Source: Sulfurihydrogenibium sp. YO3AOP1 (GTDB lineage Bacteria > Aquificota > Aquificia > Aquificales > Hydrogenothermaceae). Taken from it: a stretch of DNA of 64,000 nucleotides. Numbering within the stretch: the stretch's first letter is position 1; every line of letters starts with the position of its first letter. Under the pieces are notes generated by a model, which saw only the letters and a program-made list of their open reading frames with translations, had not been told where the DNA came from and did not search any database. The DNA lies in contig NC_010730.1 of assembly GCF_000020325.1 (NCBI RefSeq), positions 62,001 to 126,000 on the forward strand. Direction: 5' to 3'. Positions 43,494 to 51,419 of this stretch are shown in pieces. A program made the position numbers and the translations under genes.

Positions 43494-44867
43494 TTACAGA
43501 AAATAGCAATTGTTGTGAACCTCCTTATATCTAAAACAAATAACTTTCGTTGAATTTTCTGAAACTGGATAATATCCAGACCTTTTGTATCCAATTATCC
43601 ATAGTATTTTATTATTATACACCAAAAGGGGTATGCTATCTCTCACATATTTTGGAATTTTTAAATCAATAAAAACATCTTTTATTTTTTTTTCCGTCTT
43701 TCTATTAAAAGGTAAAAATCTATCTCCTTCTTTTCTTGTTCTAATTTCCAAAATACTATCCTCTGGCAAATCAAAACATTCTGTATTATTATCTTTTTTA
43801 AAGTCTTTAGCGTCGATTACATAGCTTTCTAATTCCATACAAAACTCTTTTAAGAAAATTTTCTGACCAACTTTTAATTTATATTCTATTTGTAAATTTT
43901 CCATATTTTCAGATGTTGAAATTTCAAGTTTATCGTATGTTTTTACAACTTTAATATCTCTTGAAATTTTTATCTCTTTTTGTCCTTGTTTATCTAAAAT
44001 TTCCATTAGGTTTAAAATTTGCTTGTAAGATGGGTAAGTATCAGTGTTTTCATATATCCATTTAATTAAAAGTCTATATTTCAAAGCGTTTGGAAGCTTA
44101 TTAATAAAAGATAAGTCTAATAAATTTTTATTATCAAGTTGGGAATAATATTCCTCCGTTAACTTGTCTAAATAGAATTCATCAAAATATGATAATTGAG
44201 ATAAATTTAACATTGAATTTTCTAAATCTGGATTGATTTTTTTCAAAATTGGTATAACATCTAAACGAACTTGATTTCTTAAATACTTCCTTGAAAAGTT
44301 TGACTGGTCTATTAAATATTCCAATCCGTTTTTTTGGCAATATTCTTCAATCTCTTCTTTTGTGATTAGATATAATGGTCTTATTATATTGTTTTCTTTT
44401 GGACGAAAACCCTTTAGTCCTCGTTTATTTCCTTGGATGAACCAAAGAACTATAGACTCTGTTAAATCTGAAAGATGATGTCCTGTTGCTATTTTATTTA
44501 GATTTTCTTTTTGAAGAATTTCATTGAAAAATTTATATCTCTCTAACCTTCCTGCTTCTTCTACAGAAATTTTTTGCTCTCTAGCAACCTTTTTAACATC
44601 GGCTTTCTTAACATGAATTTTTAAACCAAGGCTACTGGCAAACTTTTCGCAAAATTCTTGGTCTTGGTCTGACTCTTTTCTTAGAGTATGATTTAGATGT
44701 GCAAGCTGAATTTTTGCTATATTCAAAGTTTTTTGGAATTTTAGCAGTAGATTGGTCAAAACTAATGAATCAGGACCACCTGAGAATGCTATAAGAATTT
44801 TATCTTGGTTTTCAATAAGATTAAATTTTCTAACAGCTTTTAGAAATTTGCTTTCAAGCATAGTCAT
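43494..44867 (-). CDS. tilS: tRNA(Ile)-lysidine synthase
   Basis: 457 aa. Converts C34 of tRNA-Ile(CAU) to lysidine. PP-loop SGGPDS (about 30-35), HLNHTLRKES, and ATGHHLSDLTES are the N-type ATPase core; TilS middle and C-terminal domains follow. The current C-terminus (NNCYFL) is created by the neighbouring element; without it the gene would end NNCN. Start is ATG 44867 or ATG 44861, only 2-8 bp after the tRNA 3' end, so tRNA processing releases a nearly leaderless mRNA. Confidence 0.92.
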   Translation of the reverse strand: MTMLESKFLKAVRKFNLIENQDKILIAFSGGPDSLVLTNLLLKFQKTLNIAKIQLAHLNHTLRKESDQDQEFCEKFASSLGLKIHVKKADVKKVAREQKISVEEAGRLERYKFFNEILQKENLNKIATGHHLSDLTESIVLWFIQGNKRGLKGFRPKENNIIRPLYLITKEEIEEYCQKNGLEYLIDQSNFSRKYLRNQVRLDVIPILKKINPDLENSMLNLSQLSYFDEFYLDKLTEEYYSQLDNKNLLDLSFINKLPNALKYRLLIKWIYENTDTYPSYKQILNLMEILDKQGQKEIKISRDIKVVKTYDKLEISTSENMENLQIEYKLKVGQKIFLKEFCMELESYVIDAKDFKKDNNTECFDLPEDSILEIRTRKEGDRFLPFNRKTEKKIKDVFIDLKIPKYVRDSIPLLVYNNKILWIIGYKRSGYYPVSENSTKVICFRYKEVHNNCYFL

Positions 44868-44869
44868 AA

Positions 44870-44943
44870 TGGCGGTACAGGGATTCGAACCCCGGACACC
44901 ACGGATATGAGCCGTGTGCTCTAACCAACTGAGCTATACCGCC
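44870..44943 (-). tRNA. tRNA with CAT anticodon (elongator Met, or Ile2 if lysidinylated)
   Basis: Cloverleaf on the minus strand: acceptor GGCGGTA/TACCGCC, D-arm AGCTCAGTTGGTTAGAGC, anticodon arm CACGG-CTCATAT-CCGTG, variable GTGTC and T-arm CGGGGTTCGAATCCCTG. Discriminator A; CCA not encoded. The loop CTCATAT gives anticodon CAT. It is not the initiator, as it lacks the three G-C pairs below the anticodon loop. Elongator Met is the default call. The adjacent tilS makes tRNA-Ile2 worth testing. Confidence 0.88.
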
Positions 44944-44980
44944 AGTTTTTTTTATATAATATTTTATTTAAGATTTAAAA

Positions 44981-45295
44981 TTATGCAACCTGTTGTGTTT
45001 TTTCTAAAGCTGCTTTTATTCTTTTAGCTGCTCTTGAAACTCTTCTTGCAGCTTCATTTTTATGAATAGCTCCTTTAGCTGCAGCCCTGTATGCAAGTTT
45101 TTGACATAATGGCAAGTACTTAGATGCTGCCTCCGGACCTTCTTTTTTAAGAACTGAATAAAGCTTTTTGAATGCAGTTTTCATTCTTGAAATATGATAT
45201 CTATTTTCAAGTCTTCTTCTTTCAGCAACTCTAACATTTTTCTTTACTCTTCTTTTGTGCTTCTGTTTCTTTGGTGATAATACAGCTTTAGCCAT
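44981..45295 (-). CDS. rpsT: 30S ribosomal protein S20
   Basis: 104 aa, basic and helical. SPKKQKHKRRVKKNVRVAERRRLENR and the C-terminal GAIHKNEAARRVSRAAKRIKAAL are characteristic; S20 binds 16S rRNA. GGAGGATT precedes the ATG. Upstream of the tRNA-tilS cluster on the same strand. No terminator is visible between them. Confidence 0.95.
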   Translation of the reverse strand: MAKAVLSPKKQKHKRRVKKNVRVAERRRLENRYHISRMKTAFKKLYSVLKKEGPEAASKYLPLCQKLAYRAAAKGAIHKNEAARRVSRAAKRIKAALEKTQQVA

Positions 45296-45411
45296 TTAAT
45301 CCTCCGTCTTAAAAAATGTAGATAAATATTTTAACCTGTTTAATTAAAATTTGCAAGCACATTTAAAATATGGTAATTTAATATTCTTAAAATTTTTCAG
45401 GAGGTAAAAGA

Positions 45412-46614
45412 TTGGCAAATATTAACGTCGGAATTTTAGAGTTTGAAAAAGTAAGTCAGCAACCTGTAGAAATTGTAGAAAGAAAAGGGACAGGACATCC
45501 TGACACAATATGTGATGCATTGGCAGAAGAATTGTCAATAGCATTATCTAATCTATACAGAGAAGAATTTGGAGCAATCATGCACCACAACGTTGATAAA
45601 GCCTTACTGATTGGTGGAATTGCAGACCCACAATTCAAAGGCGGAAAAATTATTGAGCCAATAGAAATATATTTAACCGGAAGAGCGATTGATGAAAAAG
45701 GAAATAAAAAATTACCGGTAAAAGAGTTGGCTATAGAGACAGCTCACAGATGGTTAAAAGAAAACATTCCTAACTTAGACATAACTAATCATGTTATTAT
45801 TCATCCAAAATTAAAACCTGGTAGTAAGGATTTAGTTGAACTCTTTGAAAGATTTCAATTAAAAGGTGAAATTCCTCTTGCCAATGATACATCTTTTGGC
45901 GTTGGATTTGCTCCGTTTTCTGATATAGAAACAATCGTTTATGAGCTTGAGAGAGCTTTAAACAGCAAGGAGTTTAAAAAAGAACATCCATATGTTGGTG
46001 AAGATATTAAAATTATGGGTGTTAGAAACCATGATAACATCAGAATAACAATAGCTATGGCTTTCGTTGATAAGTATGTTAATGATGTTAAAGATTATGT
46101 TGAGAAAAAGGAAATTGTTACCAATTATGCTTACTCAATAGCTCAAAGATTAACAACCAAACATGTTGATATATTTATAAATACAGCGGATGATATAGAT
46201 AATGAGTCTGTTTATATAACTGTTACCGGAACATCTGCAGAAGCTGGTGATGATGGTCAGGTTGGAAGGGGTAATAGAGTTAATGGCTTAATCACTCCTT
46301 ACAGACCAATGAGCTTAGAAGCTGCTGCTGGTAAGAACCCGGTATCTCATATAGGAAAAATATACAATACTGCAGCAATGGATATGGCAGAAAGAATCGT
46401 TGCAGAGATTGAAGAAGTTGAAGAGGCTTACTGTTATTTAGTTAGCCAAATTGGTAAACCAATCACTGAACCACAAGTTTGTGATGTTAAATTAAGAGTA
46501 AATGGCGATTTAAATAAAATAAAAGAAAAAGTAATGAAAATTGCACAAGAAGAATTGGATAAACTTCCTTCTACATGGCAAAAATTCTTAAATAGACATT
46601 TTAGATTGTATTAA
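45412..46614 (+). CDS. mat: S-adenosylmethionine synthetase, archaeal type
   Basis: 400 aa. Makes SAM from methionine and ATP. The N-terminus has VERKGTGHPDTICDALAEELSIAL, MHHNVDKALLIGG and later GDDGQVGRGNRVNGLITPYRPMSLEAAAGKNPVSHIGKIYN, which are hallmarks of the archaeal (COG1812-type) enzyme, not bacterial MetK. Starts at TTG with AGGAGG 8 nt upstream. A strong terminator follows, so it is probably monocistronic. Probable ancient acquisition from archaea. Confidence 0.92.
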   Translation: MANINVGILEFEKVSQQPVEIVERKGTGHPDTICDALAEELSIALSNLYREEFGAIMHHNVDKALLIGGIADPQFKGGKIIEPIEIYLTGRAIDEKGNKKLPVKELAIETAHRWLKENIPNLDITNHVIIHPKLKPGSKDLVELFERFQLKGEIPLANDTSFGVGFAPFSDIETIVYELERALNSKEFKKEHPYVGEDIKIMGVRNHDNIRITIAMAFVDKYVNDVKDYVEKKEIVTNYAYSIAQRLTTKHVDIFINTADDIDNESVYITVTGTSAEAGDDGQVGRGNRVNGLITPYRPMSLEAAAGKNPVSHIGKIYNTAAMDMAERIVAEIEEVEEAYCYLVSQIGKPITEPQVCDVKLRVNGDLNKIKEKVMKIAQEELDKLPSTWQKFLNRHFRLY

Positions 46615-46633
46615 TTTTAAGATTTCAAGATAA

Positions 46634-46675
46634 CCTCTCGCTATTGTGTTAAAATGTAGCGAGGGGGGTTTTTTA
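46634..46675 (+). terminator. Rho-independent terminator of mat
   Basis: CCTCTCGCTA pairs with TAGCGAGGGG (10 bp, one G-U), followed by GG and six T. It is 19 bp after the stop. Confidence 0.9.
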
Positions 46676-46732
46676 TTTTATATTGACTTAAGTTGCTGCC
46701 CTCTTTTATGATAGAATGTGCTAAAAATGATG

Positions 46733-47006
46733 GATACATCGGGCGGGAAATTTAGTAAAAGTAGAAGATTAATCGTCGCTGCATAATGACAAAAAAGCAA
46801 CCGTTAACGTATGATGTGTACGGGCAATTCATGAATTGCTTTCACTTTTGTTGTCATCCTGAGGACGTGAGTCCGAATGATCTACTCTTTTAAAGAAAGT
46901 AGGTAGGTAAGTAAGAATTGCCCATACAATGAGTAAGTGAGAGGTAAAAGGAAAGAGATTTTTCGCACAACTGCGGAATGACGATGTTGAATTTTGTAGG
47001 CAGCCA
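46733..47006 (+). repeat. Composite of dispersed repeats (half type II, then type I)
   Basis: ACATCGGGCGGGAAATTTAG with AGTAGAAGATTAATCGTCG at 46735-46790 is a decayed type II half. GTCATCCTGAGGACGTGAGTCCGAATGATC begins a type I element at about 46853. It ends with AGAGATTTTTCGCACAACTGCGGAATGACGATGTTG and GCAGCCACG near 47006, with AAGTGAG-type words inserted in its centre. Confidence 0.72.
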
Positions 47007-47044
47007 CGAAAGAGTTAGGAGTAAGAAATAATAGCTTAGTTTAT

Positions 47045-47197
47045 AAATACGTCGGATTATAAATTTAGTAAAATTAGGAGATTCTTCGCTTCGCTCAGAA
47101 TGACAGCATTAGGCGGTTTTGTCATCCTGAGGACGTGAGTCCGAAGGATCTCATTATCTAAATTTTATAAAAATCCTAATTTCTCACTTAAAGTAAT
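47045..47197 (+). repeat. Dispersed palindromic repeat, type II
   Basis: TACGTCGGATTATAAATTTAG ... AGGAGATTCTTCGCTTCGCTC, AGAATGACAGC ... GTCATCCTGAGGACGTGAGTC, GAAGGATCTC ... CCTAATTTCTCACTTAAAG. It holds an unoccupied GTCAT^CCTGAG site like those used by IS110. Confidence 0.8.
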
Positions 47198-47218
47198 CTA
47201 CTAATCATTTATACAGAT

Positions 47219-48127
47219 CTAAACTTTCTCTAAGTAATAAATCATTCTCTCTCCAATCAATAAAATATCGAAACATAACTTTACCCATATAATAAATGTA
47301 AAGATAGAACCCATGGTTAAATAAAGAGGATTGGTTGAAAGAAAGTTTAAAATTAAAAAAGTAAATGCAATTTTTAAAAGAAACATGATTATGCTTATAA
47401 AAATTGAAATTGTTAAAACATGTTTAACAAAACTCTTGCTTTTTTCTTGGACAGGCGTAAAAAAGTAGTAAATAAGCCATATTATAAGAGCGAAAATCAA
47501 TATTTCAGAAAGATTTAAAATTATCTGAAGCAAACCTAATTTATTATTGATGAATTCAAGGAAATTTTTAATTCTTTCGATAAAAAGAATGTCTTTACTT
47601 ACACCAGAAGAAATTTTTTCTATATTAGAAAATAAAAATTTTACAATGAATAAAAAAACATAGAAGATAAGAATTAATGTAACCAAAAAAGGTAAGGCTA
47701 ACATGGATATAATTAAAATTACTTTACCTTCGGCAACCTTTGCCTCGTATATATAACTAAAAGCTTGAGATATAGCTACAAACAGGTCTTTTGAAAAAAA
47801 TATAGAAAGAAGAATAGTTATAACGATAGACTTTTGAGCAACTTGAGATTGTGAGAGTTTTAAAACAGTATTCAAAAAACTTTCTGCAGAATTAGGGAAG
47901 ATTTTATAAAGTATGAAATAAATTTCAGAAATATTGATAATTGCAATTAAAGAAATTACAGATATTATGAAAAATAATAAAGGAAAAATTGTCATTAAGA
48001 AATAGAATGTCAAGGCTGAAGAATGGTAAGCGTAATTATTTGCTATATAGTCTTTTAGTGATAGATACAGAATTTTAAAAGGGGTTTTTACAACCCCTAC
48101 CTTGTTATTAACTTTCTGCTTTAACAA
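47219..48127 (-). CDS. YihY/BrkB-family inner-membrane protein
   Basis: 302 aa with six hydrophobic segments and the family pattern YAYHSSALTFYFLMTIFPLLFFIISVISL near the N-terminus. Once called RNase BN, but the family is a membrane protein of unsettled function. The only suitable start is TTG at 48127, inside the 3' end of the YtxH-like gene (20-bp overlap). A hairpin followed by a T-run lies within its first codons. Confidence 0.75.
   Translation of the reverse strand: MLKQKVNNKVGVVKTPFKILYLSLKDYIANNYAYHSSALTFYFLMTIFPLLFFIISVISLIAIINISEIYFILYKIFPNSAESFLNTVLKLSQSQVAQKSIVITILLSIFFSKDLFVAISQAFSYIYEAKVAEGKVILIISMLALPFLVTLILIFYVFLFIVKFLFSNIEKISSGVSKDILFIERIKNFLEFINNKLGLLQIILNLSEILIFALIIWLIYYFFTPVQEKSKSFVKHVLTISIFISIIMFLLKIAFTFLILNFLSTNPLYLTMGSIFTFIIWVKLCFDILLIGERMIYYLEKV
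48073..48097 (-). terminator. Hairpin in the first codons of the BrkB-like gene, possible attenuator
   Basis: On the minus strand GGGGTT pairs with AACCCC around a short loop and is followed by TTTTAAAATT. It sits 11 bp after the YtxH-like stop and inside the start of the BrkB-like frame. It could terminate the upstream operon or attenuate the downstream gene. Confidence 0.5.
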
Positions 48128-48401
48128 CTTCTTCTAATTTTTTAACTTTCTCTTCAATTTCAGCTAAAGTTTTTTCTTTTTCTTCTTTTGTTAAAGTTTC
48201 TTCTTTTTTGATTAAAGAAGTTAATCTTTCAATTAAATCATTAACCGCTGTTTTTGCTTTTTCTGTAAGCTCGGCTTCTTTTAGGCTTTCTTGGATTTCT
48301 GATAATTTTGCTAAGATTTCATCCTTTCTTTTGTATGCAAAATATGCTCCTACTGCTCCAAGAACAGAACCTACCGCGATTAATAGTGTTGATTTTTTCA
48401 T
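48108..48401 (-). CDS. YtxH-like small membrane-anchored protein (1)
   Basis: 97 aa. A glycine/alanine-rich N-terminal TM segment (STLLIAVGSVLGAVGAYFAYKRKDEI) is followed by a long charged coiled coil, as in YtxH-type proteins. It shares its plan with the next upstream gene (96 aa) and is probably an old duplicate. GGAGG precedes the ATG. Function unknown; envelope stress roles are suggested for the family. Confidence 0.65.
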   Translation of the reverse strand: MKKSTLLIAVGSVLGAVGAYFAYKRKDEILAKLSEIQESLKEAELTEKAKTAVNDLIERLTSLIKKEETLTKEEKEKTLAEIEEKVKKLEEVVKAES

Positions 48402-48413
48402 TTTACTTACCTC

Positions 48414-48704
48414 CTAAGATTGTAATATTTTTTCTAATTTTTTTATTTTTTCTTCTACAATATTAAGTATATCCTCTTCTTCCTCTTTTGCAACCTTTTC
48501 AGATTTATCCAAAAACGACTTTACTGATTCTATTACATCTTTTGCCTTGTCTTTGATTTCATTGGCTAAATCATTATCTTTTATTTTCTTTTCAAGATTT
48601 TCTATTTTTTCTAAAATTTCTTTTTTTCTATCAGCAACAACATATCCAAATAAAGCTCCTAAAATAAACGCTATTAACGCTAATAGAAGGTTTTTGTTTT
48701 TCAT
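48414..48704 (-). CDS. YtxH-like small membrane-anchored protein (2)
   Basis: 96 aa with TM segment LLLALIAFILGALFGYVVADRKKEIL, then a charged helix ending in KIKKLEKILQS. Same layout as the adjacent 97-aa protein. It overlaps the upstream 76-aa gene by 4 bp, so translation is probably coupled. Confidence 0.65.
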   Translation of the reverse strand: MKNKNLLLALIAFILGALFGYVVADRKKEILEKIENLEKKIKDNDLANEIKDKAKDVIESVKSFLDKSEKVAKEEEEDILNIVEEKIKKLEKILQS

Positions 48705-48931
48705 TTCCTTCTCCTAAATATTCTCATAAATCCCAAAAATCTACCCATGCCCTGAAAGCCTTGAATAAATCCTATTATTTTTGGAGAAATGGTTTTATAA
48801 TCATTTCTTATATCATTAATCAAAGTCATTAATTTCATCAAAACAAGTATCCAAGCTATAGTTCTTATTAAGGCGAAAATTGCCATGAATACCATTGAAA
48901 TTGCAATTATTCCTAAAAATACAGCCTCCAT
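48701..48931 (-). CDS. Small hypothetical membrane protein
   Basis: 76 aa with one long or two short hydrophobic segments (about 3-38) and a basic C-terminus (FMRIFRRRK). AGAGG precedes the ATG. It lies between the OsmC gene (11 bp away) and the YtxH-like genes in one operon. No family recognised. Confidence 0.55.
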   Translation of the reverse strand: MEAVFLGIIAISMVFMAIFALIRTIAWILVLMKLMTLINDIRNDYKTISPKIIGFIQGFQGMGRFLGFMRIFRRRK

Positions 48932-48942
48932 CTTAAAAACCT

Positions 48943-49326
48943 CTATACTAATTTAACTTCTATCTCTGGTGCTTTTAACATTGAGTTGCTAACCGTACAA
49001 CCTCTTTTTCCAATAACAATAACCCTCTCTCTTTGTTCTGGTGTTAAATCTCCATCAAACGATACTTCTAACGTTATATGTTCATATCTATTCTCTGTTT
49101 CGTGCTTTTTACCATGAACGTTTATTTTTAATTTTGATATATTAAGTTCCTTGTGTTTTGCATAAGCATCAACTGTTATACCAAAGCAGTAGCCGATGGA
49201 TATTAGCATTAAATCTGTTGCGTTGAAGGTAGTATTTGATAAATTTAAAACAAAATCTTTATTTTCCATTTTTCCTAAGAAACCTTTATCTGTTAGTTCT
49301 ACTATTGCCTTTTTTTCTTCTGCCAT
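48943..49326 (-). CDS. OsmC-family peroxiredoxin-like protein
   Basis: 127 aa. OsmC/Ohr fold with two conserved cysteines (Cys in IGYCFGITVDAYAKH and Cys in GKRGCTVSNSM), which reduce organic hydroperoxides in characterised members. Short version, closer to the YhfA-like branch. It is 1 bp from the endonuclease V gene, giving a small stress/repair operon. Confidence 0.83.
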   Translation of the reverse strand: MAEEKKAIVELTDKGFLGKMENKDFVLNLSNTTFNATDLMLISIGYCFGITVDAYAKHKELNISKLKINVHGKKHETENRYEHITLEVSFDGDLTPEQRERVIVIGKRGCTVSNSMLKAPEIEVKLV

Positions 49327-49327
49327 T

Positions 49328-50008
49328 TTAACCTCCGATTAACTTCTTTCTGTAATCAGATAAAAAATTGTGTGCTAATCTGACTGGCTCAGGAAGTTTA
49401 TATCCATTCAATGACTTTATTATAACATAAAGAGAATTTTCTATTGAAATGTTATTTCCCGGTGATATAAATATTGGTTTAGTGTTTTTCTTAGTTCTTA
49501 AAGCATAACCTATTTTTTCATTAGTTTTTGGGTCATATATAAAATTATATGCTAAATCTTGATTTGGTGGATCTTGATACTTTCCATATAGAGGTGTTTT
49601 GCCGCACCCAATAGAAACTGTATCAGTAATAACTCCAAAATGTGATGCAATGCCCATTCTCCTTGGATGTAATATCCCCTGTCCATCAAGGATAAAAACG
49701 TTAGCCTTTGTCTTAAGTTTTTTATAAGCTTCTAAAATAATCGGCAGTTCTCTAAAGGCTAAGAAAGTAGGAACGTAAGGAAAATCTATCTCTTTCTCTG
49801 CCAAAACTTTTTCTACAATCTCAAATGATTTTATATCTATTACCACAATCGAAGAAATGGCTAAAGTTGGATTTTGATAAGGATTCAAAAACGTTGTATC
49901 TATCCCTGCAATATATCTTATTTCATCTGTATTTATCCTATCTTTTAAACTTAATTTTTTAGATAACTCTATTTGTTGTTTTTTCAGGCTTTCTAAATCT
50001 ATCTCCAT
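49328..50008 (-). CDS. nfi: Endonuclease V (deoxyinosine 3' endonuclease)
   Basis: About 226 aa. Repairs deaminated adenine, useful at high temperature. IAGIDTTF (metal Asp), PYVPTFLAFRELPIILEAY, FILDGQGILHPRRMGIASHFGV and the final LNGYKLPEPVRLAH match Nfi. Start chosen at 50008 (MEIDLESLKKQQ), which aligns with known Nfi starts and has GGAG 6 nt upstream. The longer frame begins at 50041. Confidence 0.92.
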   Translation of the reverse strand: MEIDLESLKKQQIELSKKLSLKDRINTDEIRYIAGIDTTFLNPYQNPTLAISSIVVIDIKSFEIVEKVLAEKEIDFPYVPTFLAFRELPIILEAYKKLKTKANVFILDGQGILHPRRMGIASHFGVITDTVSIGCGKTPLYGKYQDPPNQDLAYNFIYDPKTNEKIGYALRTKKNTKPIFISPGNNISIENSLYVIIKSLNGYKLPEPVRLAHNFLSDYRKKLIGG

Positions 50009-50064
50009 TTTTAACTCCATAAAGTACTTAAACTTGTCCATTTTCTTTTAATAATTAAAATACG

Positions 50065-50166
50065 TTGTGATGATAAATTTAATAAAAGTAGGAGATTCTT
50101 CGCCGGCTTCAGAATGACAAATTAGACTACCCTTTTTCCAATACTTATCATTTAACCTTTGAATGT
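50065..50166 (+). repeat. Left part of a type II repeat split by IS110 copy C
   Basis: ACGTTGTGATGATAAATTTAATAAAAGTAGGAGATTCTTCGCCGG..., CAGAATGACAAATTAG, then CCTTTGAATGTCAT. The right part continues at 51437 (TCTGAGGCTTTAGTC ... AATTTCTCACCC, to about 51508). An uninterrupted relative of the same layout is at 61442. Confidence 0.82.
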
Positions 50167-50244
50167 CATTGTATATTAAATATACTAAAAATTTTTTAAA
50201 CTATAAGAGAATAAGTTTTATAATAATTATAGACATGAGAGAAA

Positions 50245-50393
50245 AAAGGAAGGACAGATCAAGTGACTGTCATTTGTCTTTTAAGACCGCTGTAGAATGT
50301 TTTAGACTGTCCTTCCTCTACTTCCTAAAACCTGAATCAGAACATTAGGCTTTTAAGCCTGTATTTAACTACGATGATAGGTTATCAGGAAGT
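50245..50393 (+). ncRNA. Predicted IS110 bridge RNA, copy C
   Basis: Same scaffold as copy A, with a perfect outer stem GGAAGGACAG/CTGTCCTTCC. Target guides: CTGTCAT (50267-50273) and AGAATG (50294-50299, preceded by GCTGT in place of copy A's GATC). AGAATG pairs with CATTCT, exactly the right flank of this copy. Donor guides AGAACAT (50339-50345) and TACGATG (50370-50376) are unchanged. The left end here is CATTGTA, so the second donor guide pairs with one G-T wobble. Confidence 0.76.
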
Positions 50394-50432
50394 TTCTTTC
50401 ATGTCAAGTATTTTATGAAAGGAGGTATTCTT

Positions 50433-51419
50433 ATGAATGGCTACAAAATTGTTATAGGGGTTGATGTATCTAAAAACTCATTCACTGCTACAGTTTTGTA
50501 TGATAACAAGAAAGAAACTTTTGAAGTTAAATCTGACCCAGTTGAGTTTGAAATGAAAGTAAAGCCTTACCTTAAGAAGTTTAAAAAGTCAGATATGCTT
50601 ATCATAATGGAACATACGGGAGTTTACCATTTAAAGCTTGCTAATTATCTGTATGAAAATGGTTATAAAGTAGCAGTAGTAAATCCATTTTCAATAAAGA
50701 AATTTATGGAAGCTAAAATGACAAGAGTTAAAACAGATAAAGCTGATTCATTCTTTATTGCAGAATATGGAAGAACGTTTTTCGATGGAGAGCTTTATAA
50801 ACCAAAATCAGATGTAGAAAAAGAAATAGAAGTAAAACTAAAGATATTGGAAGACTTACAACAGCAGCTTACAATGCTAAGAAACAAAAGAGAATCATTA
50901 AGTCATGTGCCAATGAAAAAATTGAAATAGAATTTAGAATATTACGATGAGATAATCAGAAAAATAGAAAAAAACATAAAAGAACTTGAGAAAGAGATAA
51001 AAGAATTGTCTAAGAAGAATTATCAAGAGGAATACAAACTTTTAAAAAGCATACCTGGTATAAGTGATAGGACTATAGGAATGATAATATCAGTATATGG
51101 AAATTTTGAAAGATTTAAGAGTGTAAAAGATATATCGAGTTTTATAGGAATCAGTCCGGGTATACATGAAAGTGGAACGAGTGTAAAGAAAAGTGGTTCA
51201 ATAAAAAAGATGGGAAATCCATATGCAAGGAAAATATTATACATGGCAGCATTATCAGCAATAAGGTTTAACAAATACTGCAGAGAATTATACGAAAGAT
51301 TAGTAAGTAAAGGTAAGGCTAAAAAATTAGCATTAGTGGCTGTAGCACATAAGTTATTAAGGCAGGCATATGGTGTATTAAAGAATAAAAGACCATTTGA
51401 TGAAAATTTTTGCACTTGA
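50433..51419 (+). pseudogene. IS110 transposase with one in-frame amber codon
   Basis: About 328 codons from ATG 50433 (GGAGG upstream): MNGYKIVIGVDVSKNSF ... EHTGVYH ... KTDKADS, then TAG at 50928-50930 where copy A has GAG (Glu), then NLEYYDEIIRK ... ESGTSVKKSG ... FDENFCT. Everything else is in frame and near-identical to copy A. A single G-to-T change thus truncates the protein after the RuvC domain, before the Tnp_20 catalytic-serine domain. Confidence 0.9.

Larger units (their letters stand above)
41754..43505 (-). mobile_element. IS200/IS605-type (IS1341-like) TnpB-only element at the tilS/ftsH junction
   Basis: Bounded by TTGC on both sides (minus strand: ...CAACAATTGC|TATTTTC at left and ...GTACAAAG|TTGCAACTAAC at right). 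Removing 1,752 bp rebuilds AAGGAGG-N10-TTGCAACTAAC. There the TTG starts ftsH, and tilS would read ...NNCN-stop across the same bases. No tnpA is present, so it relies on transposition functions in trans, or is immobile. Boundaries are inferred from this reconstruction and carry a 4-bp ambiguity. Confidence 0.7.

Noticed and set aside
43186-43534. Plus-strand frames over the start of the tnpB-like gene
   Set aside because: Antisense shadows; TilS and TnpB-like frames on the minus strand explain the region.
45296-45411. SAM riboswitch upstream of the SAM synthetase gene
   Set aside because: The 116-bp leader is AT-rich with no conserved SAM-riboswitch helices that could be recognised.
50163-50348. 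Short plus-strand frame before IS110 copy C transposase
   Set aside because: It coincides with the structured bridge-RNA region and is not conserved as protein between copies (guide length changes shift the frame).
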